Shown: piece by piece, positions 20,306-29,297 of the stretch | Numbering within the stretch: position 1 is the stretch's first letter | Layout of the letters: every line of letters begins with the position of its first letter | DNA from: Methylococcales bacterium | Lineage (GTDB): Bacteria; Pseudomonadota; Gammaproteobacteria; Methylococcales; Methylomonadaceae | Reading direction: 5' to 3' | Length of the DNA: 64,000 nucleotides | NCBI GenBank assembly: GCA_028707085.1 | Contig: JAQTUW010000010.1 | Span: 19,071 to 83,070, forward strand | Program-made: the position numbers and the translations under genes | Notes under the pieces: generated by a model | Databases searched by the model: none | What the model saw: only the letters and a program-made list of their open reading frames with translations | What the model was told of the DNA's origin: nothing

Positions 20306-20335
20306 TTGACAGACAAGCTGCACTTCAAGTAATAT
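20306..20335 (+). promoter_or_regulatory. Candidate rpmH promoter
   Basis: TTGACA at 20306-20311 and TAATAT at 20330-20335 with an 18-base gap, about 40 bases before rpmH. Consistent with a strong sigma-70 promoter. No DnaA box of the TTATCCACA type was seen in the 300 bases between ispB and rpmH. Confidence 0.55.
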
Positions 20336-20376
20336 TCGCAGCCTTTTTTATCCGTTTCTCAAACAGGCTGTAACCC

Positions 20377-20511
20377 ATGAAAAGAACTTACCAACCCAGT
20401 AAAATCAAACGCGCCAGAACGCACGGCTTTCGCGCCAGAATGGCTACCGTCGGCGGCCGCAGGGTAATCAACGCGCGTAGGGCCAAAGGCCGCGCTTCAT
20501 TGACGGTTTAA
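20377..20511 (+). CDS. rpmH: 50S ribosomal protein L34
   Basis: A 44-residue, very basic protein beginning [19 protein letters not shown] and ending [11 protein letters not shown], the textbook L34 sequence. It is directly followed by rnpA with no gap, the conserved arrangement of bacteria. Confidence 0.98.
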   Translation: MKRTYQPSKIKRARTHGFRARMATVGGRRVINARRAKGRASLTV

Positions 20512-20877
20512 TTGTCGGTCGAAGATTTCGGCTTTCCTGTTCAGCTTCGGTTAGGAACGCCTGCTGATTTTAAAAATGTATTTAACAATCCCGTAAAATC
20601 GACAGACAAGTATTTTACGGTGTTAGCGACGCCCAATCATTTGCCGTATCCGCGGCTTGGTCTGGCAATCGCCAAGAAAACAATAAAAAAAGCAGTCGCA
20701 AGGAACCGCATAAAAAGAACTGCCAGAGAAAGCTTCAGACTCCAGCGACAGCATATTGTCAACGTTGATATTGTTGTATTGGCCCGAGGGGATGCTGCAA
20801 CAGCACCCTTGGTGTTATTGAGGAAATCATTGGAAAAGCATTGGCTTAAATTGGTAGATCGATGCAACTCCTGCTGA
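20512..20877 (+). CDS. rnpA: Ribonuclease P protein component
   Basis: A 121-residue basic protein that assists the RNase P RNA in tRNA 5' processing. The RNR signature [18 protein letters not shown] is clear, with [11 protein letters not shown] before it. It starts at TTG 20512 immediately after the rpmH stop, so translation is probably coupled. Its end overlaps yidD by 16 bases. Confidence 0.95.
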   Translation: MSVEDFGFPVQLRLGTPADFKNVFNNPVKSTDKYFTVLATPNHLPYPRLGLAIAKKTIKKAVARNRIKRTARESFRLQRQHIVNVDIVVLARGDAATAPLVLLRKSLEKHWLKLVDRCNSC

Positions 20878-21086
20878 TAGCCCTGATTAGGGCATACAAA
20901 TACTTCATAAGCCCCCTGTTAGGGCCCAGATGTCGTTTTTATCCTAGTTGTTCAAGTTACGGCTTGGAGGCAATCCAATTGCATGGCGCTCTGAAAGGCT
21001 CCTACCTCACGCTTCGCCGGTTATTGAAATGCCATCCTTTCCATGAGGGCGGCATTGATCCTGTTCCAGAAAAATTGAGTAAATAA
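20862..21086 (+). CDS. yidD: Membrane protein insertion efficiency factor YidD
   Basis: A 74-residue YidD family protein, with the signature [26 protein letters not shown] cut here as [10 protein letters not shown] and [10 protein letters not shown], and a C-terminal [13 protein letters not shown]. It overlaps rnpA and is two bases from yidC, the standard order. It aids membrane insertion through the Sec/YidC route. Confidence 0.96.
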   Translation: MQLLLIALIRAYKYFISPLLGPRCRFYPSCSSYGLEAIQLHGALKGSYLTLRRLLKCHPFHEGGIDPVPEKLSK

Positions 21087-21088
21087 CG

Positions 21089-22798
21089 ATGGATAACATT
21101 AGATTTGTACTTGTCATGGCGATGCTGATGATTTCTTACATGCTTTGGGAGTCTTGGCAGATCGATTATGGCCCAAAGCCGCAGGCCCTGATTTCCGATA
21201 AACCGGTCGTTGCCGGCAGCCAAGGGGCAGGATCGGCGGCAGGCCCGGTTTCGCAAAATCCGGAACAGCAAACCGGCAAGCCTGCTGCAATAGCCCAGTC
21301 CTTGACGGATCAAATCATTACTGTCAAAACCGATGTGTTGTCTATCGACATCGACACCCGTGGCGGTACCCTGGTGAATCTTGATCTGCTGAAATATACG
21401 CATGAAAAAGAGAACACCTTCGTCAATGACGCCTATGCGCTGGTTGGCCTGAAAGCCCCTGAAAAAGATCTGTCGCCCATCCGGCTGTTCGATAATAATC
21501 CCGAACACCTGTTTCTGGCGCAAAGCGGTCTGGTTTCCAGTGAAAATTCAGCCGTGGCGCCCGATCATCATGCCGTGTTTATCGCCGGGCAAAACGCCTA
21601 TGCGCTACAGGAAGGCCAGGATCAGCTCAGCGTTCCCCTGACCTGGCGTGACGAAGACGGTTTGCGGGTCACTAAAATCTTTACCTTCAAACGCGGCAGT
21701 TACGTCATCGGTCTGGAGCAAAAGATACAGAACGAATCGGCCAAACCCTGGGTTGGCCGCCAGTACGATCAGTTGCTTAGAATCGAACACAGCGACAAGA
21801 ACAATAACAACTTCATCAGAACCTATTCGGGCGGCGTGGTTTACACCGACAAGGAAAAATTTAAAAAGATCAAATACGAGGACATGGGCGAAAACCTGAG
21901 TATCTCGGCGCAGGGCGGCTGGAGCGGCATGATCCAGCATTATTTCGCCAGCGCCTGGATTCCGCCTGCCGATCAGGAGAATCATTATTACACCAAGGAG
22001 CTTAACGACTCCCGTTATGTCATCGGCTCGTATTCGCCCGACCTTACCGTACCGGTAAACGGCGAGGGCGTGTTTAAATCGGAACTGTTTGCCGGGCCGA
22101 AAATTCAGCCGGTTCTGGAAGCGACCGCTCCGGGCCTGGAGCTGACGGTAGACTACAGCTGGCTGACCGTGATCGCCAAACCGATTTACTGGCTATTGAA
22201 CAAGATACACGGCTATGTCGGTAACTGGGGACTGGCGATTCTGGGCGTGACATTCATCATTAAAGCCCTGTTTTTCAAGCTGTCAAAGGCTAGTTATCAG
22301 TCCATGGCGAAAATGCGCAAGATTCAGCCCAGACTGAAGGAATTGCAGGATCGCTACGCCGACGACAGACAGAAATTCAATACCGAAATGATGTCGATGT
22401 ACAAGCGGGAAAAAGTCAACCCCTTGGGAGGCTGCCTTCCCATCATGGTGCAAATTCCGGTGTTTATCTCGCTGTACTGGGTGCTGATTGAAACGGTGGA
22501 ATTGCGGCAGGCTGATTTTTTCCTGTGGATACAGGATTTGTCGGCGCAGGATCCTTTCTATCTGTTGCCGATACTGTATGGCATCACCATGAAAATCCAG
22601 CAGGGCCTGAATCCGGCCCCCATCGATCCGCTTCAGGCCAAGGTCATGAAGCTGTTCCCGATAATTTTTACCGTATTCTTCCTGTTTTTCCCTTCCGGGC
22701 TGGTGCTGTACTGGATTTGCAATAACAGTCTGTCGATTATCCAGCAGTGGTACATTACCAAACACATCCTGGCTGAGGACACTCACCACGCCCACTAA
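21089..22798 (+). CDS. yidC: Membrane protein insertase YidC
   Basis: A 569-residue YidC of the gram-negative type: an N-terminal membrane helix (about 5-22), a linker rich in Gly, Ala and Gln, a large periplasmic beta domain (about 70-330), and the conserved C-terminal five-helix core from about 360. The core shows [39 protein letters not shown] and [13 protein letters not shown]. Slightly longer than E. coli YidC (548). Confidence 0.97.
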   Translation: MDNIRFVLVMAMLMISYMLWESWQIDYGPKPQALISDKPVVAGSQGAGSAAGPVSQNPEQQTGKPAAIAQSLTDQIITVKTDVLSIDIDTRGGTLVNLDLLKYTHEKENTFVNDAYALVGLKAPEKDLSPIRLFDNNPEHLFLAQSGLVSSENSAVAPDHHAVFIAGQNAYALQEGQDQLSVPLTWRDEDGLRVTKIFTFKRGSYVIGLEQKIQNESAKPWVGRQYDQLLRIEHSDKNNNNFIRTYSGGVVYTDKEKFKKIKYEDMGENLSISAQGGWSGMIQHYFASAWIPPADQENHYYTKELNDSRYVIGSYSPDLTVPVNGEGVFKSELFAGPKIQPVLEATAPGLELTVDYSWLTVIAKPIYWLLNKIHGYVGNWGLAILGVTFIIKALFFKLSKASYQSMAKMRKIQPRLKELQDRYADDRQKFNTEMMSMYKREKVNPLGGCLPIMVQIPVFISLYWVLIETVELRQADFFLWIQDLSAQDPFYLLPILYGITMKIQQGLNPAPIDPLQAKVMKLFPIIFTVFFLFFPSGLVLYWICNNSLSIIQQWYITKHILAEDTHHAH

Positions 22799-22803
22799 GT
22801 AAC

Positions 22804-24144
22804 ATGATTGCGTCCGGCGATACCATAGCCGCCATCGCCACGCCGCCGGGTAACGGCGGCGTGGGCGTAATCCGCATCTCCGGGCCTGCCGTAACCCAAA
22901 TCGCGGCAGATCTGTCCAGCAAGATTCTCAAACCCCGGTACGCCGCCTATCGTCATTTTGCGGACGCCGACGGCAGTGTCATCGATTCCGGTCTAATGCT
23001 GTATTTTCCGGGGCCGGCGTCCTTCACCGGCGAAGATGTGCTGGAACTGCACGGTCACGGCGGCCGGGTGGTGCTGGACATGCTTCTTCGGCGCATCCTC
23101 AGTCTGGGCGCGCGTCCGGCCGAGCCGGGCGAATTCAGCCGGCGAGCCTATCTTAACAACAAGCTGGATCTGGCCCAGGCCGAAGCCATAGCCGATCTGA
23201 TCACCTGCAGCACCGAACAGGCCGTGCGTTCCGCACAGCAATCCATGCAGGGCGTTTTTTCGGCGCAAATCAACGAGCTGATAGACGAACTGATCGAATT
23301 GCGCGTTTATATCGAAGCCGCCATTGACTTTGTCGATGAAGAAATCGATTTTTTAAGCGACGGTACGATGGCCGGAAAAATCCGCCAATTACAGGAAAAA
23401 GTCACAAAAATACTGGCCACAGCCCGGCAAGGCCGGCTGCTGCACGACGGCGTCAACGTGGTGCTGGCCGGCAGGCCCAACGCCGGCAAATCCAGCCTGC
23501 TCAATGCCCTGGCCGGGCATGACGCCGCAATTGTCACTGCGGTGGCCGGCACCACCCGTGATGTGCTGCGGGAGCGCATCCAGCTTGACGGTATGCCTCT
23601 GCACATCATCGACACCGCCGGCTTGCGCGATAGCGATAATCCCGTGGAACAGGAAGGCATGCGCCGGGCGCAACTCGAAATCGAAAAAGCCGATAAAGTG
23701 CTGCTATTGCTGGATATTACCCGGCCTGAAGACGAGCAGTGGCCGGATAGGCTGCCGGCAGGCGTCAATATCACCAGAGTCTATAACAAAATCGATCTGA
23801 CCGGTCGCCGGCCCGAAATAGTGGAAACCGTCCAAGGCGTGGAAATTTATCTATCGGTAAAATCCGCAGACGGGCTGGATTTGCTGAAGCAGCATCTCAA
23901 ACAAAGCGCAGGGTATGCCGAAACAGCCGATAGCGTATTTGTCGCCCGCAGAAGGCATATTCAGGCCCTGATCCAGGCCGGGCAGGCTTTGGAAAGCGCC
24001 GGGGCGCAACTGCAAAACCAGGCTCCGGAACTGGTCGCCGAAGACTTGCGGCAGGCCCAGAACAGTTTGTCGGAAATCACCGGCGAATTTAGCTCTGATG
24101 ATCTGCTGGGCGAGATTTTTAGCAGCTTTTGTATCGGAAAATAG
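22804..24144 (+). CDS. mnmE: tRNA modification GTPase MnmE
   Basis: A 446-residue GTPase that with MnmG installs the cmnm5 group on uridine 34 of tRNA. The N-terminal folate-binding domain begins [20 protein letters not shown]; the G domain shows [16 protein letters not shown] near 222, DTAGLRDS and NKIDLTG; the C-terminus ends in the invariant CIGK. Five bases separate it from yidC. The last 18 bases correspond to the attachment site used by SGI1-type islands, and AT-rich accessory DNA begins immediately downstream. Confidence 0.97.
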   Translation: MIASGDTIAAIATPPGNGGVGVIRISGPAVTQIAADLSSKILKPRYAAYRHFADADGSVIDSGLMLYFPGPASFTGEDVLELHGHGGRVVLDMLLRRILSLGARPAEPGEFSRRAYLNNKLDLAQAEAIADLITCSTEQAVRSAQQSMQGVFSAQINELIDELIELRVYIEAAIDFVDEEIDFLSDGTMAGKIRQLQEKVTKILATARQGRLLHDGVNVVLAGRPNAGKSSLLNALAGHDAAIVTAVAGTTRDVLRERIQLDGMPLHIIDTAGLRDSDNPVEQEGMRRAQLEIEKADKVLLLLDITRPEDEQWPDRLPAGVNITRVYNKIDLTGRRPEIVETVQGVEIYLSVKSADGLDLLKQHLKQSAGYAETADSVFVARRRHIQALIQAGQALESAGAQLQNQAPELVAEDLRQAQNSLSEITGEFSSDDLLGEIFSSFCIGK

Positions 24145-24611
24145 TCCTTATAACTTTAATAAAAACAATTGTTTATAAATTTGTTTTAGAAAATGAAGTT
24201 TGTTAATTTGCACAAATTATTCATATGGAATCAACAGCACGAATGTTGATAATAGATTGAAATTATTGATTATTATTTGAACTTCATTGTCCTGGGACTG
24301 ATCAATGTTATCAGTCTAAGTTCTGATTGTTTACACCTGCATAGATCGTGTGTTGTCGATTTTGATCTGACAATGGCATACTTTCGAAGGCGCTTCTTTG
24401 TTTTTATTTTTCATGAATTGTTTAGTTGTTCAATGGACAAACAACTGCTACAACAATATTTGAATCACATTCATCCGGCATTCATATTGGATCTTTTTGT
24501 CAACTCGTTAAGCATGTGCTGGTGCAGCTAGTGGCTGAAGATATCGCCTCGATATTAGCCATTTTTTCGGCCACCAACCTACCGTTTCGTCTTTTCCAAG
24601 TTATGAATTTA
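24145..24611. other. AT-rich gene-free stretch after mnmE
   Basis: About 470 bases, clearly AT-richer than the flanks, with no gene I can support. Two overlapping plus-strand frames at 24277-24531 and 24426-24632 have no recognisable motif. A 6-base-arm inverted repeat (TCAACA/TGTTGA) lies near 24230-24249. It is probably the left end of the inserted island. Confidence 0.5.
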
Positions 24612-25250
24612 ATTTATTTAATAAGGACATAACATTTACATCTTCAACAAAGAATAATTATAGCTCTTTATTAAATCCTGTTCCCTTGCAAAATGGGCAA
24701 TTAGACTTTGTAATAGAGCTGGCAATTTCATTTGCTAATGATTTTTCAAGTCGTGAAATGTTGTCTCTAATATAAAAATAAAGCCCTTTCCAAGCAATAT
24801 AGTCTCCTTTTGTATTTTTATTGTCCTTCGGTTTTTAAGAATTTGTTATGAATGAAGCCATGTAAAAACATATCTTTCTCATCAATATCTAGCAGATTGA
24901 ACTGTTTAGAAAAGTCAAATAACCCCTCGTCTTTAAATTTTGTAATAGCTGGTTTTATTTCTAATCTCATGACAGACTTAAATTTGTTGGAAATTGATTC
25001 ATATAAAAACCCATCATCCAAAATAGATAGCTCGATATTTTCTATAATTAAATTGTCTTCAAGGAAGGTCAAAAAACCACTGCCATGGCACTCTTTGCAT
25101 GGATTTAAATATCTGTTAAATGTAGCTGTAGTTATTTTTGGTGAGCCGATAACTTTATGCTTAAGTGAAACCAAGCGTGTGCTAAGCTCAAGTATTTCAT
25201 TTCTAGTGATTACAGATAGCCAGCCATTGCCATAATTATAAGCCTGTTCC
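24612..25250 (-). pseudogene. Broken gene with UvrA-like zinc motifs
   Basis: Reading on the minus strand, a fragment contains CKECHGSG followed by a stretch laid out like the first zinc module of UvrA and a downstream LHG. The frame is lost at an A5 run near 24830; skipping one A restores WKGLYFYIRDNISRLEKSL and a second CPFCKGTG motif before a TAA at about 24666. Open frame continues after that stop to about 24612. The order zinc motif, LHG, W/F-KG, second zinc motif parallels UvrA-family ATPases, but identity is low. The 5' part is missing, replaced by IS21 transposase sequence. Truncated and frameshifted, so surely inactive. Confidence 0.45.
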
Positions 25251-25255
25251 ATAGT

Positions 25256-25658
25256 ATGCCAAGGATCGCAGATCAAATGGTCACGGCCAAAGCGGCGGCT
25301 ATGTTCGGCAATAACAGCCCCTTCGGCGACCATGCGGACATGATCGGCGGTTAAGCGAAAGTGGGCAACCTTAATGGTCTGCACCACGCCGCCCAATTCA
25401 ACCGTTTCATGGCTCCAATCGAATTGACAGGTCTCTCCCGGCGGAAACGCCAGGGGTACGAAAGCCTGCTTGATGGTAGGGCTTGTGGCTCGCTTCTTCT
25501 TCCAACCCTTGACGGTAGCGCTGCACCGCCGTGTAACCGCCACGATAACCCTCGACTTGCAGGCACTCATATAGGCGTTGCGCGGTGCGTCTTTGTTTAC
25601 GCGGCAAATCCGCTTCCTGCTCCAGCCAGGTATGCAACTGCTCACGGAACGAGCCCAC
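25256..25658 (-). pseudogene. IS21-family transposase (IstA) remnant
   Basis: The N-terminal portion reads LHTWLEQEADLPRKQRRTAQ and YRGGYTAVQRY, typical of IstA, then shifts frame near 25490 to give PPGETCQFDWSHETVELGG, the region of the first catalytic Asp. After VAHFRL it jumps to ADHVRMVAEGAVIAEHSRRF and DHLICDPWH, from the C-terminal part, so well over 100 residues are deleted. No IstB partner or terminal inverted repeats are present. The open frame continues into the UvrA-like fragment, an artefact of the fusion. Confidence 0.85.
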
Positions 25659-25806
25659 CGATTTATCCGGCTACACCCAGCAACAACTCGATGCTATTGC
25701 CGATGAAATTAATGCCCGCCCCAGAAAAGGTCTTGGGGTACGATGTCCATTCGCCGTTTACAGAGATTTACTATTCAACAGTTCTCAACAGTCAAATCTC
25801 ATTCAT
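25657..25806 (+). pseudogene. IS30-family transposase remnant (C-terminal)
   Basis: The plus strand encodes TDLSGYTQQQLDAIADEINA followed by RPRKGLGVRCPFAVYRDLL, the hallmark C-terminal segment of IS30 transposases. Upstream of TDLS the sequence belongs to the IS21 remnant on the other strand, so the IS30 element was cut exactly there. No N-terminal half or terminal repeat remains. Confidence 0.85.
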
Positions 25807-25809
25807 TAA

Positions 25810-26126
25810 TTTCAAGGTGTTGCACTTCGGTTTTGAATCCGCCCTTTATTTGAACCGATTAGCAGATATCCGGCATAACTTGTACTTTTTTATGGTAAAG
25901 CTAAAAATCCCCTTTTTAACAGAACTCACTCTTCGAGCATGAGTTGCTGGGTATATTGGATCAGTTTTAGGGGGTATAGCGCCGTTGTTGGAGTCATTTA
26001 AGCGGTGTAAGTGTATTGGCTTCAAAATCTCGGATTTTCGCCGGTATGGTCGTTATGCACCATGCCAATTTTCCCCAAAAGGAAGGGCTATATCGCCAAT
26101 ATTTTAGGAATGTGTTGTTGTTATCT
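25810..26126. other. Gene-free stretch between IS remnants and the TA pair
   Basis: About 320 bases with no supported gene. It probably holds further decayed insertion sequence DNA, but I recognise no motif or clear terminal repeat in it. Confidence 0.4.
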
Positions 26127-26140
26127 ATACAAACTTGTAT
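26127..26140. promoter_or_regulatory. Candidate operator of the toxin-antitoxin pair
   Basis: ATACAA and TTGTAT form a perfect inverted repeat with a 2-base centre, 33 bases before the antitoxin start codon. Ribbon-helix-helix antitoxins usually bind such short palindromes to repress their own operon. Confidence 0.5.
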
Positions 26141-26172
26141 CATACATTAAACTACATTAGAGGATTGTTATT

Positions 26173-26457
26173 ATGCATGCTCAAGCTAACGAAACAGCAT
26201 CCGTTTCCATCAATATCCGTGCTAAAGCCAAGCAGCGAGACCTTATTGATCAAGCTGCTGAACGTTTAGGTCGCAGTCGATCAGACTTTATGCTGGAAGC
26301 AGCCTGTCGAGAAGCAGAAGATGTGTTGCTTGATCAGGCTTTTTTTACTGTCGACGATGGCACGTTTGCCCAATTTCAAGCCTTGCTTGATCAACCATTG
26401 CCCCCCACAGATAAACTGCGTCGTTTGCTTAAGACGAAAGCCCCTTGGGAACAATGA
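26173..26457 (+). CDS. DUF1778 antitoxin (TacA-like)
   Basis: A 94-residue DUF1778 protein. The N-terminal ribbon-helix-helix (VSINIRAKAKQRDLIDQAAE followed by LGRSRSDFMLEAA) binds DNA; the C-terminal part should wrap and neutralise the GNAT toxin. AGAGGA lies eight bases before the ATG. It overlaps the toxin gene by 13 bases in a different frame, the usual order for TacAT/AtaRT modules. Confidence 0.9.
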   Translation: MHAQANETASVSINIRAKAKQRDLIDQAAERLGRSRSDFMLEAACREAEDVLLDQAFFTVDDGTFAQFQALLDQPLPPTDKLRRLLKTKAPWEQ

Positions 26458-26975
26458 TAACGTTGCAACTTTCGAAACCTGAACCCATTGCCGTAGAACA
26501 TCAGCTGACGAATTTTGACTGTGGAGAACCATCATTAAATGAATGGCTGAAAAAACGAGCACTCAAGAATCACGCATCGGGCGCATCGAGGTGCTTTGTA
26601 GTGTGTTCTGATTTGCAAGTGGTTGGCTACTATTGTTTATCAGCAGGTGCAATCAGTCACGAGCTAGCACCAAAAGGAATGCGCCGGAATATGCCGAACC
26701 CATTGCCTATCTTGGTATTAGGTCGGCTTGCTGTAGACCGGCGCTTTCATAATCAAGGGCTTGGTCAAGCACTGTTGCGCGACGCCATGCTAAGAGCGGT
26801 AAACGTATCAGGTGATGCGGGTGTATTTGCGTTATTGGTGCACGCGCTGTCTGAGCCCGCAAAACAATTTTATTTGTCGCGTGGCTTTGTACATTCGCCA
26901 CTTCAGCCTATGACATTGCTCATGACACTTGAAACCATCAGAATCATTTTGGTGGAACCAAAAAGGACGGATTAA
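26445..26975 (+). CDS. GNAT toxin (TacT-like aminoacyl-tRNA acetyltransferase)
   Basis: A 176-residue GNAT acetyltransferase of the type paired with DUF1778 antitoxins. Visible are FDCGEPSLNEWL, ASRCFVVC, VVGYYCLSAG, the acetyl-CoA loop RRFHNQGLGQALLRDA and the C-terminal AKQFYLSRGF with a catalytic Tyr. Members acetylate the amino acid on charged tRNAs and so stop translation. The start may be the ATG at 26454. The last residues (VEPKRTD) read into IS66-derived sequence, so the natural C-terminus was probably replaced just after the conserved core; activity is likely retained. Confidence 0.88.
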   Translation: MGTMITLQLSKPEPIAVEHQLTNFDCGEPSLNEWLKKRALKNHASGASRCFVVCSDLQVVGYYCLSAGAISHELAPKGMRRNMPNPLPILVLGRLAVDRRFHNQGLGQALLRDAMLRAVNVSGDAGVFALLVHALSEPAKQFYLSRGFVHSPLQPMTLLMTLETIRIILVEPKRTD

Positions 26976-27237
26976 ACAGGACGATGCCACCAATCTTCTG
27001 ATTAGGCTTCGTGATTACAAGACGGAGGTACTCAGGTACTTAACGGATTGGCAGGCTCCTTTTGATAATAATCTGGCAGAACGGATGGTTTGCCCTGTCA
27101 AGCTCAAAGTATCAGGTGGTTTTCGTGCGCTGGGTGGATCAGAAGCTTTTTGCGTGTTACGTTCCGTATGGGAAACAAACAGGTTGCAGGGGCAAAATCC
27201 ATTTGATACTTTTCGATCAGCCTTTGTTGGGGGCTGA
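26950..27237 (+). pseudogene. IS66-family transposase remnant (C-terminal)
   Basis: The frame reads WNQKGRIKQDDATNLLIRL, then APFDNNLAERMVCPVKLKVS and GGFRALGGSEAFCVLRSV, the end of an IS66 TnpC including the conserved DNNxAER motif with the last catalytic Glu. Everything upstream is gone; the remnant abuts and overlaps the toxin gene's 3' end. Confidence 0.88.
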
Positions 27238-27281
27238 ATAGTTACAAATTAAACACTAGCAATCGACTCTAGGCGGCAAAG

Positions 27282-27295
27282 ATAGTTTAAACTAT
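27282..27295. promoter_or_regulatory. 14-base perfect palindrome before the AAA ATPase gene
   Basis: ATAGTTTAAACTAT is a perfect palindrome 54 bases before the ATPase start codon. It could be an operator. No dedicated regulator gene is next to it. Confidence 0.35.
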
Positions 27296-27349
27296 GACAC
27301 AAAATTTTAGCCAACATATCATAGCAATCTGGCGATAGGGAGGAGGGAA

Positions 27350-28348
27350 ATGGCTTCAGGTGCGCTACTAAGACAACTGATTAAATCAGGTTCTGAAGGC
27401 GACTCGGACTCTTTTCGTCGTGTTTCGGAAAAAATTATTCAGGAAGAGCGCGATAAGCAACATCATTTGCTTGCCAATGATCTGGAAAAAATTCTTTATG
27501 GTCGGCGCAGTCCCTCTGAGCAAGCGAAGCGTTTTGAGTTTTCCAAATTACCAGAAGACAAGGAACGCGGTTTGGCTCTGTTACAGATAAAAGAGCCTTT
27601 ACGCAGAATTGATGATGTGGTTTTATCGGATGAAAATCGTTCACTGTTGGATGAAATTCTGGAAGAGCATCATCGTGTTGAAATACTCAATTCGCACGGT
27701 CTATTTCCGGCTGATCGATTGTTATTCTGCGGCCCGCCTGGATGCGGTAAAACGCTATCGGCGGAAATTGTTGCCGGTGAACTCGGTTTACCTCTGGCGG
27801 TTGTTAGAATCGATAGCGTTATGTCCTCCTATCTGGGAGAAACTGCCGCAAACTTGCGTAAAGTATTCGATTTTATTACTACCATCCCTATGGTGGTTTT
27901 ATTCGACGAATTTGATGCTTTGGCGAAAGAACGTGCCGACAGTGCCGAACATGGTGAATTAAAACGTGTGGTCAATGCATTTTTACAGATGCTGGATGCC
28001 TATGACGGCAAAAGTCTGTTAATCGCAGCCACCAATCATGAAGGTATTCTGGATTCGGCCATTTGGCGGCGCTTTGATGAAGTGTTAGTGTTTGCAGCCC
28101 CAAATTCGGAACAGCTTAAACGCTTACTTGCCATCAAGCTTAAAGGCGTGCGCAGGGAGTTTGAAATCGACAACGGCAAAATTTCCGGACTTTTTAAAGG
28201 CATGTCACATGCCGATGTCGAACGGGTTTTACGCCGAGCCATTAAAGAAAAAGTGTTGTCCGGTAAAGAGTTTTTAACCGAACGGCATATCCAGTCAGCC
28301 ATACGCCGAGAAGATGCAAGAAGGAATCGGGTTTCTAAACAGGAATAG
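27350..28348 (+). CDS. AAA ATPase of an IetAS-like pair
   Basis: A 332-residue AAA ATPase. The Walker A motif FCGPPGCGKTLSAEIVAGEL is near 124-143, Walker B is MVVLFDEFDALAKER near 184, sensor 1 is LIAATNHEGILD and the arginine finger region is WRRFDEVL; a C-terminal helical lid follows. AGGAGG precedes the ATG. The next gene, six bases on, begins like a subtilisin protease. ATPase plus subtilase is the composition of IetAS, described in Agrobacterium as a plasmid stability system and later as phage defence. The ATPase looks intact; its partner is not. Confidence 0.85.
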   Translation: MASGALLRQLIKSGSEGDSDSFRRVSEKIIQEERDKQHHLLANDLEKILYGRRSPSEQAKRFEFSKLPEDKERGLALLQIKEPLRRIDDVVLSDENRSLLDEILEEHHRVEILNSHGLFPADRLLFCGPPGCGKTLSAEIVAGELGLPLAVVRIDSVMSSYLGETAANLRKVFDFITTIPMVVLFDEFDALAKERADSAEHGELKRVVNAFLQMLDAYDGKSLLIAATNHEGILDSAIWRRFDEVLVFAAPNSEQLKRLLAIKLKGVRREFEIDNGKISGLFKGMSHADVERVLRRAIKEKVLSGKEFLTERHIQSAIRREDARRNRVSKQE

Positions 28349-28354
28349 TTATTC

Positions 28355-29200
28355 ATGACATCAAGCTACCCTCATTTGCCCTTGCAACGTGAGGAACCAA
28401 TCACAGAGAAAAGACCAGGAACTTATCATCCACCTCCGCCACCAGCTGATCCGGCTGCGCATGGCAAAGCATTGGGCTTGGCTTTACAAAAAACCATCCA
28501 GCAAACCGAACAAGATATTGGTGGTTTTGATAATCGCAAATTGTTTCGTTTTCAGGTTGAAAAAGGATTCAATCCAGTCGAATTGAAAAAAATTTCCAAT
28601 GAAATTGAATTCGTCAGTCAAGAGAATGACGAGGTGGTGGTTGCCTTTGTTAGTCAATCGGCTCTGCAATCATTCGAGGCTCGATTAGCATCAATAGCAA
28701 ATAACGAATACGTTACCAATAAACAAATCTATTATGCCTTACAAGGCATGTCAGGTTGGACGTCTGAAGACAGAACCGGATGGTCGTTAAAGCAGGAAGG
28801 CTTTCCAGAAACCGAAACCTTTTATATCGACCTTGAACTTTGGCCGATTGAGGACAACGCCAAAGAACGCCAATTGCTTTGGAGCAAGTTTGAATCATGG
28901 CTTAAAGAAAATGGCATTGAATTTCCTGATAGTGTCAAACAGCCTGGGCTAACCATCTATCGCGTTCGCTGTGATCGCCATCAAGCCGAAGTACTCCTGC
29001 ATCATCGAGATATACGTATTGTCGATTTGCCGCCACGCTTTGGCTTGGATAGGAAATATCTTGGCCTAGACATACAGCAATTCCCGATTCCACCTTCACC
29101 GTTACCCAATGCGCCCGGTGTTGTGGTGCTGGATAGTGGGCTGGTATCCTCATCAATTGACGGTGACGATACTTTGCCAAATTCAATGGATTACGGGTAG
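28355..29200 (+). pseudogene. Truncated subtilase-like protein (IetS-like)
   Basis: A 281-residue open frame that looks like the N-terminal part of a large S8-family serine protease. A Pro-rich start (HPPPPPADP) and a domain without known motif lead to NAPGVVVLDSGLVS near residues 253-266, which matches the catalytic Asp box of subtilases (Asp at about 260). After this the sequence changes to SSIDGDDTLPNS and stops, so the His and Ser boxes are missing; full proteins of this type run several hundred residues longer. The break is at about 29150, close to the right end of the island. It should have no protease activity. Confidence 0.75.
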
Positions 29201-29297
29201 ATGGGGTTTGTTAAGCGCTTACGTTTCAAACAGCAGACTTTTGACCCTCATCCAAAACTGATCCACAATAAAGCCTCGCCATCCTTTATTTACCAAA

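Noticed and set aside
20090..20376. Replication origin or DnaA box cluster next to rpmH
   Set aside because: rpmH is often near oriC and dnaA, but no consensus DnaA boxes or dnaA gene are present here.
24277..24632. Two overlapping open frames of 68 and 84 codons after mnmE
   Set aside because: AT-rich sequence gives such frames by chance; no ribosome binding site, motif or coding-like composition is visible.
25361..25942. 193-codon plus-strand frame across the IS21 and IS30 remnants
   Set aside because: It is antisense to IstA and out of frame with the IS30 fragment; the coding signal is explained by those remnants.
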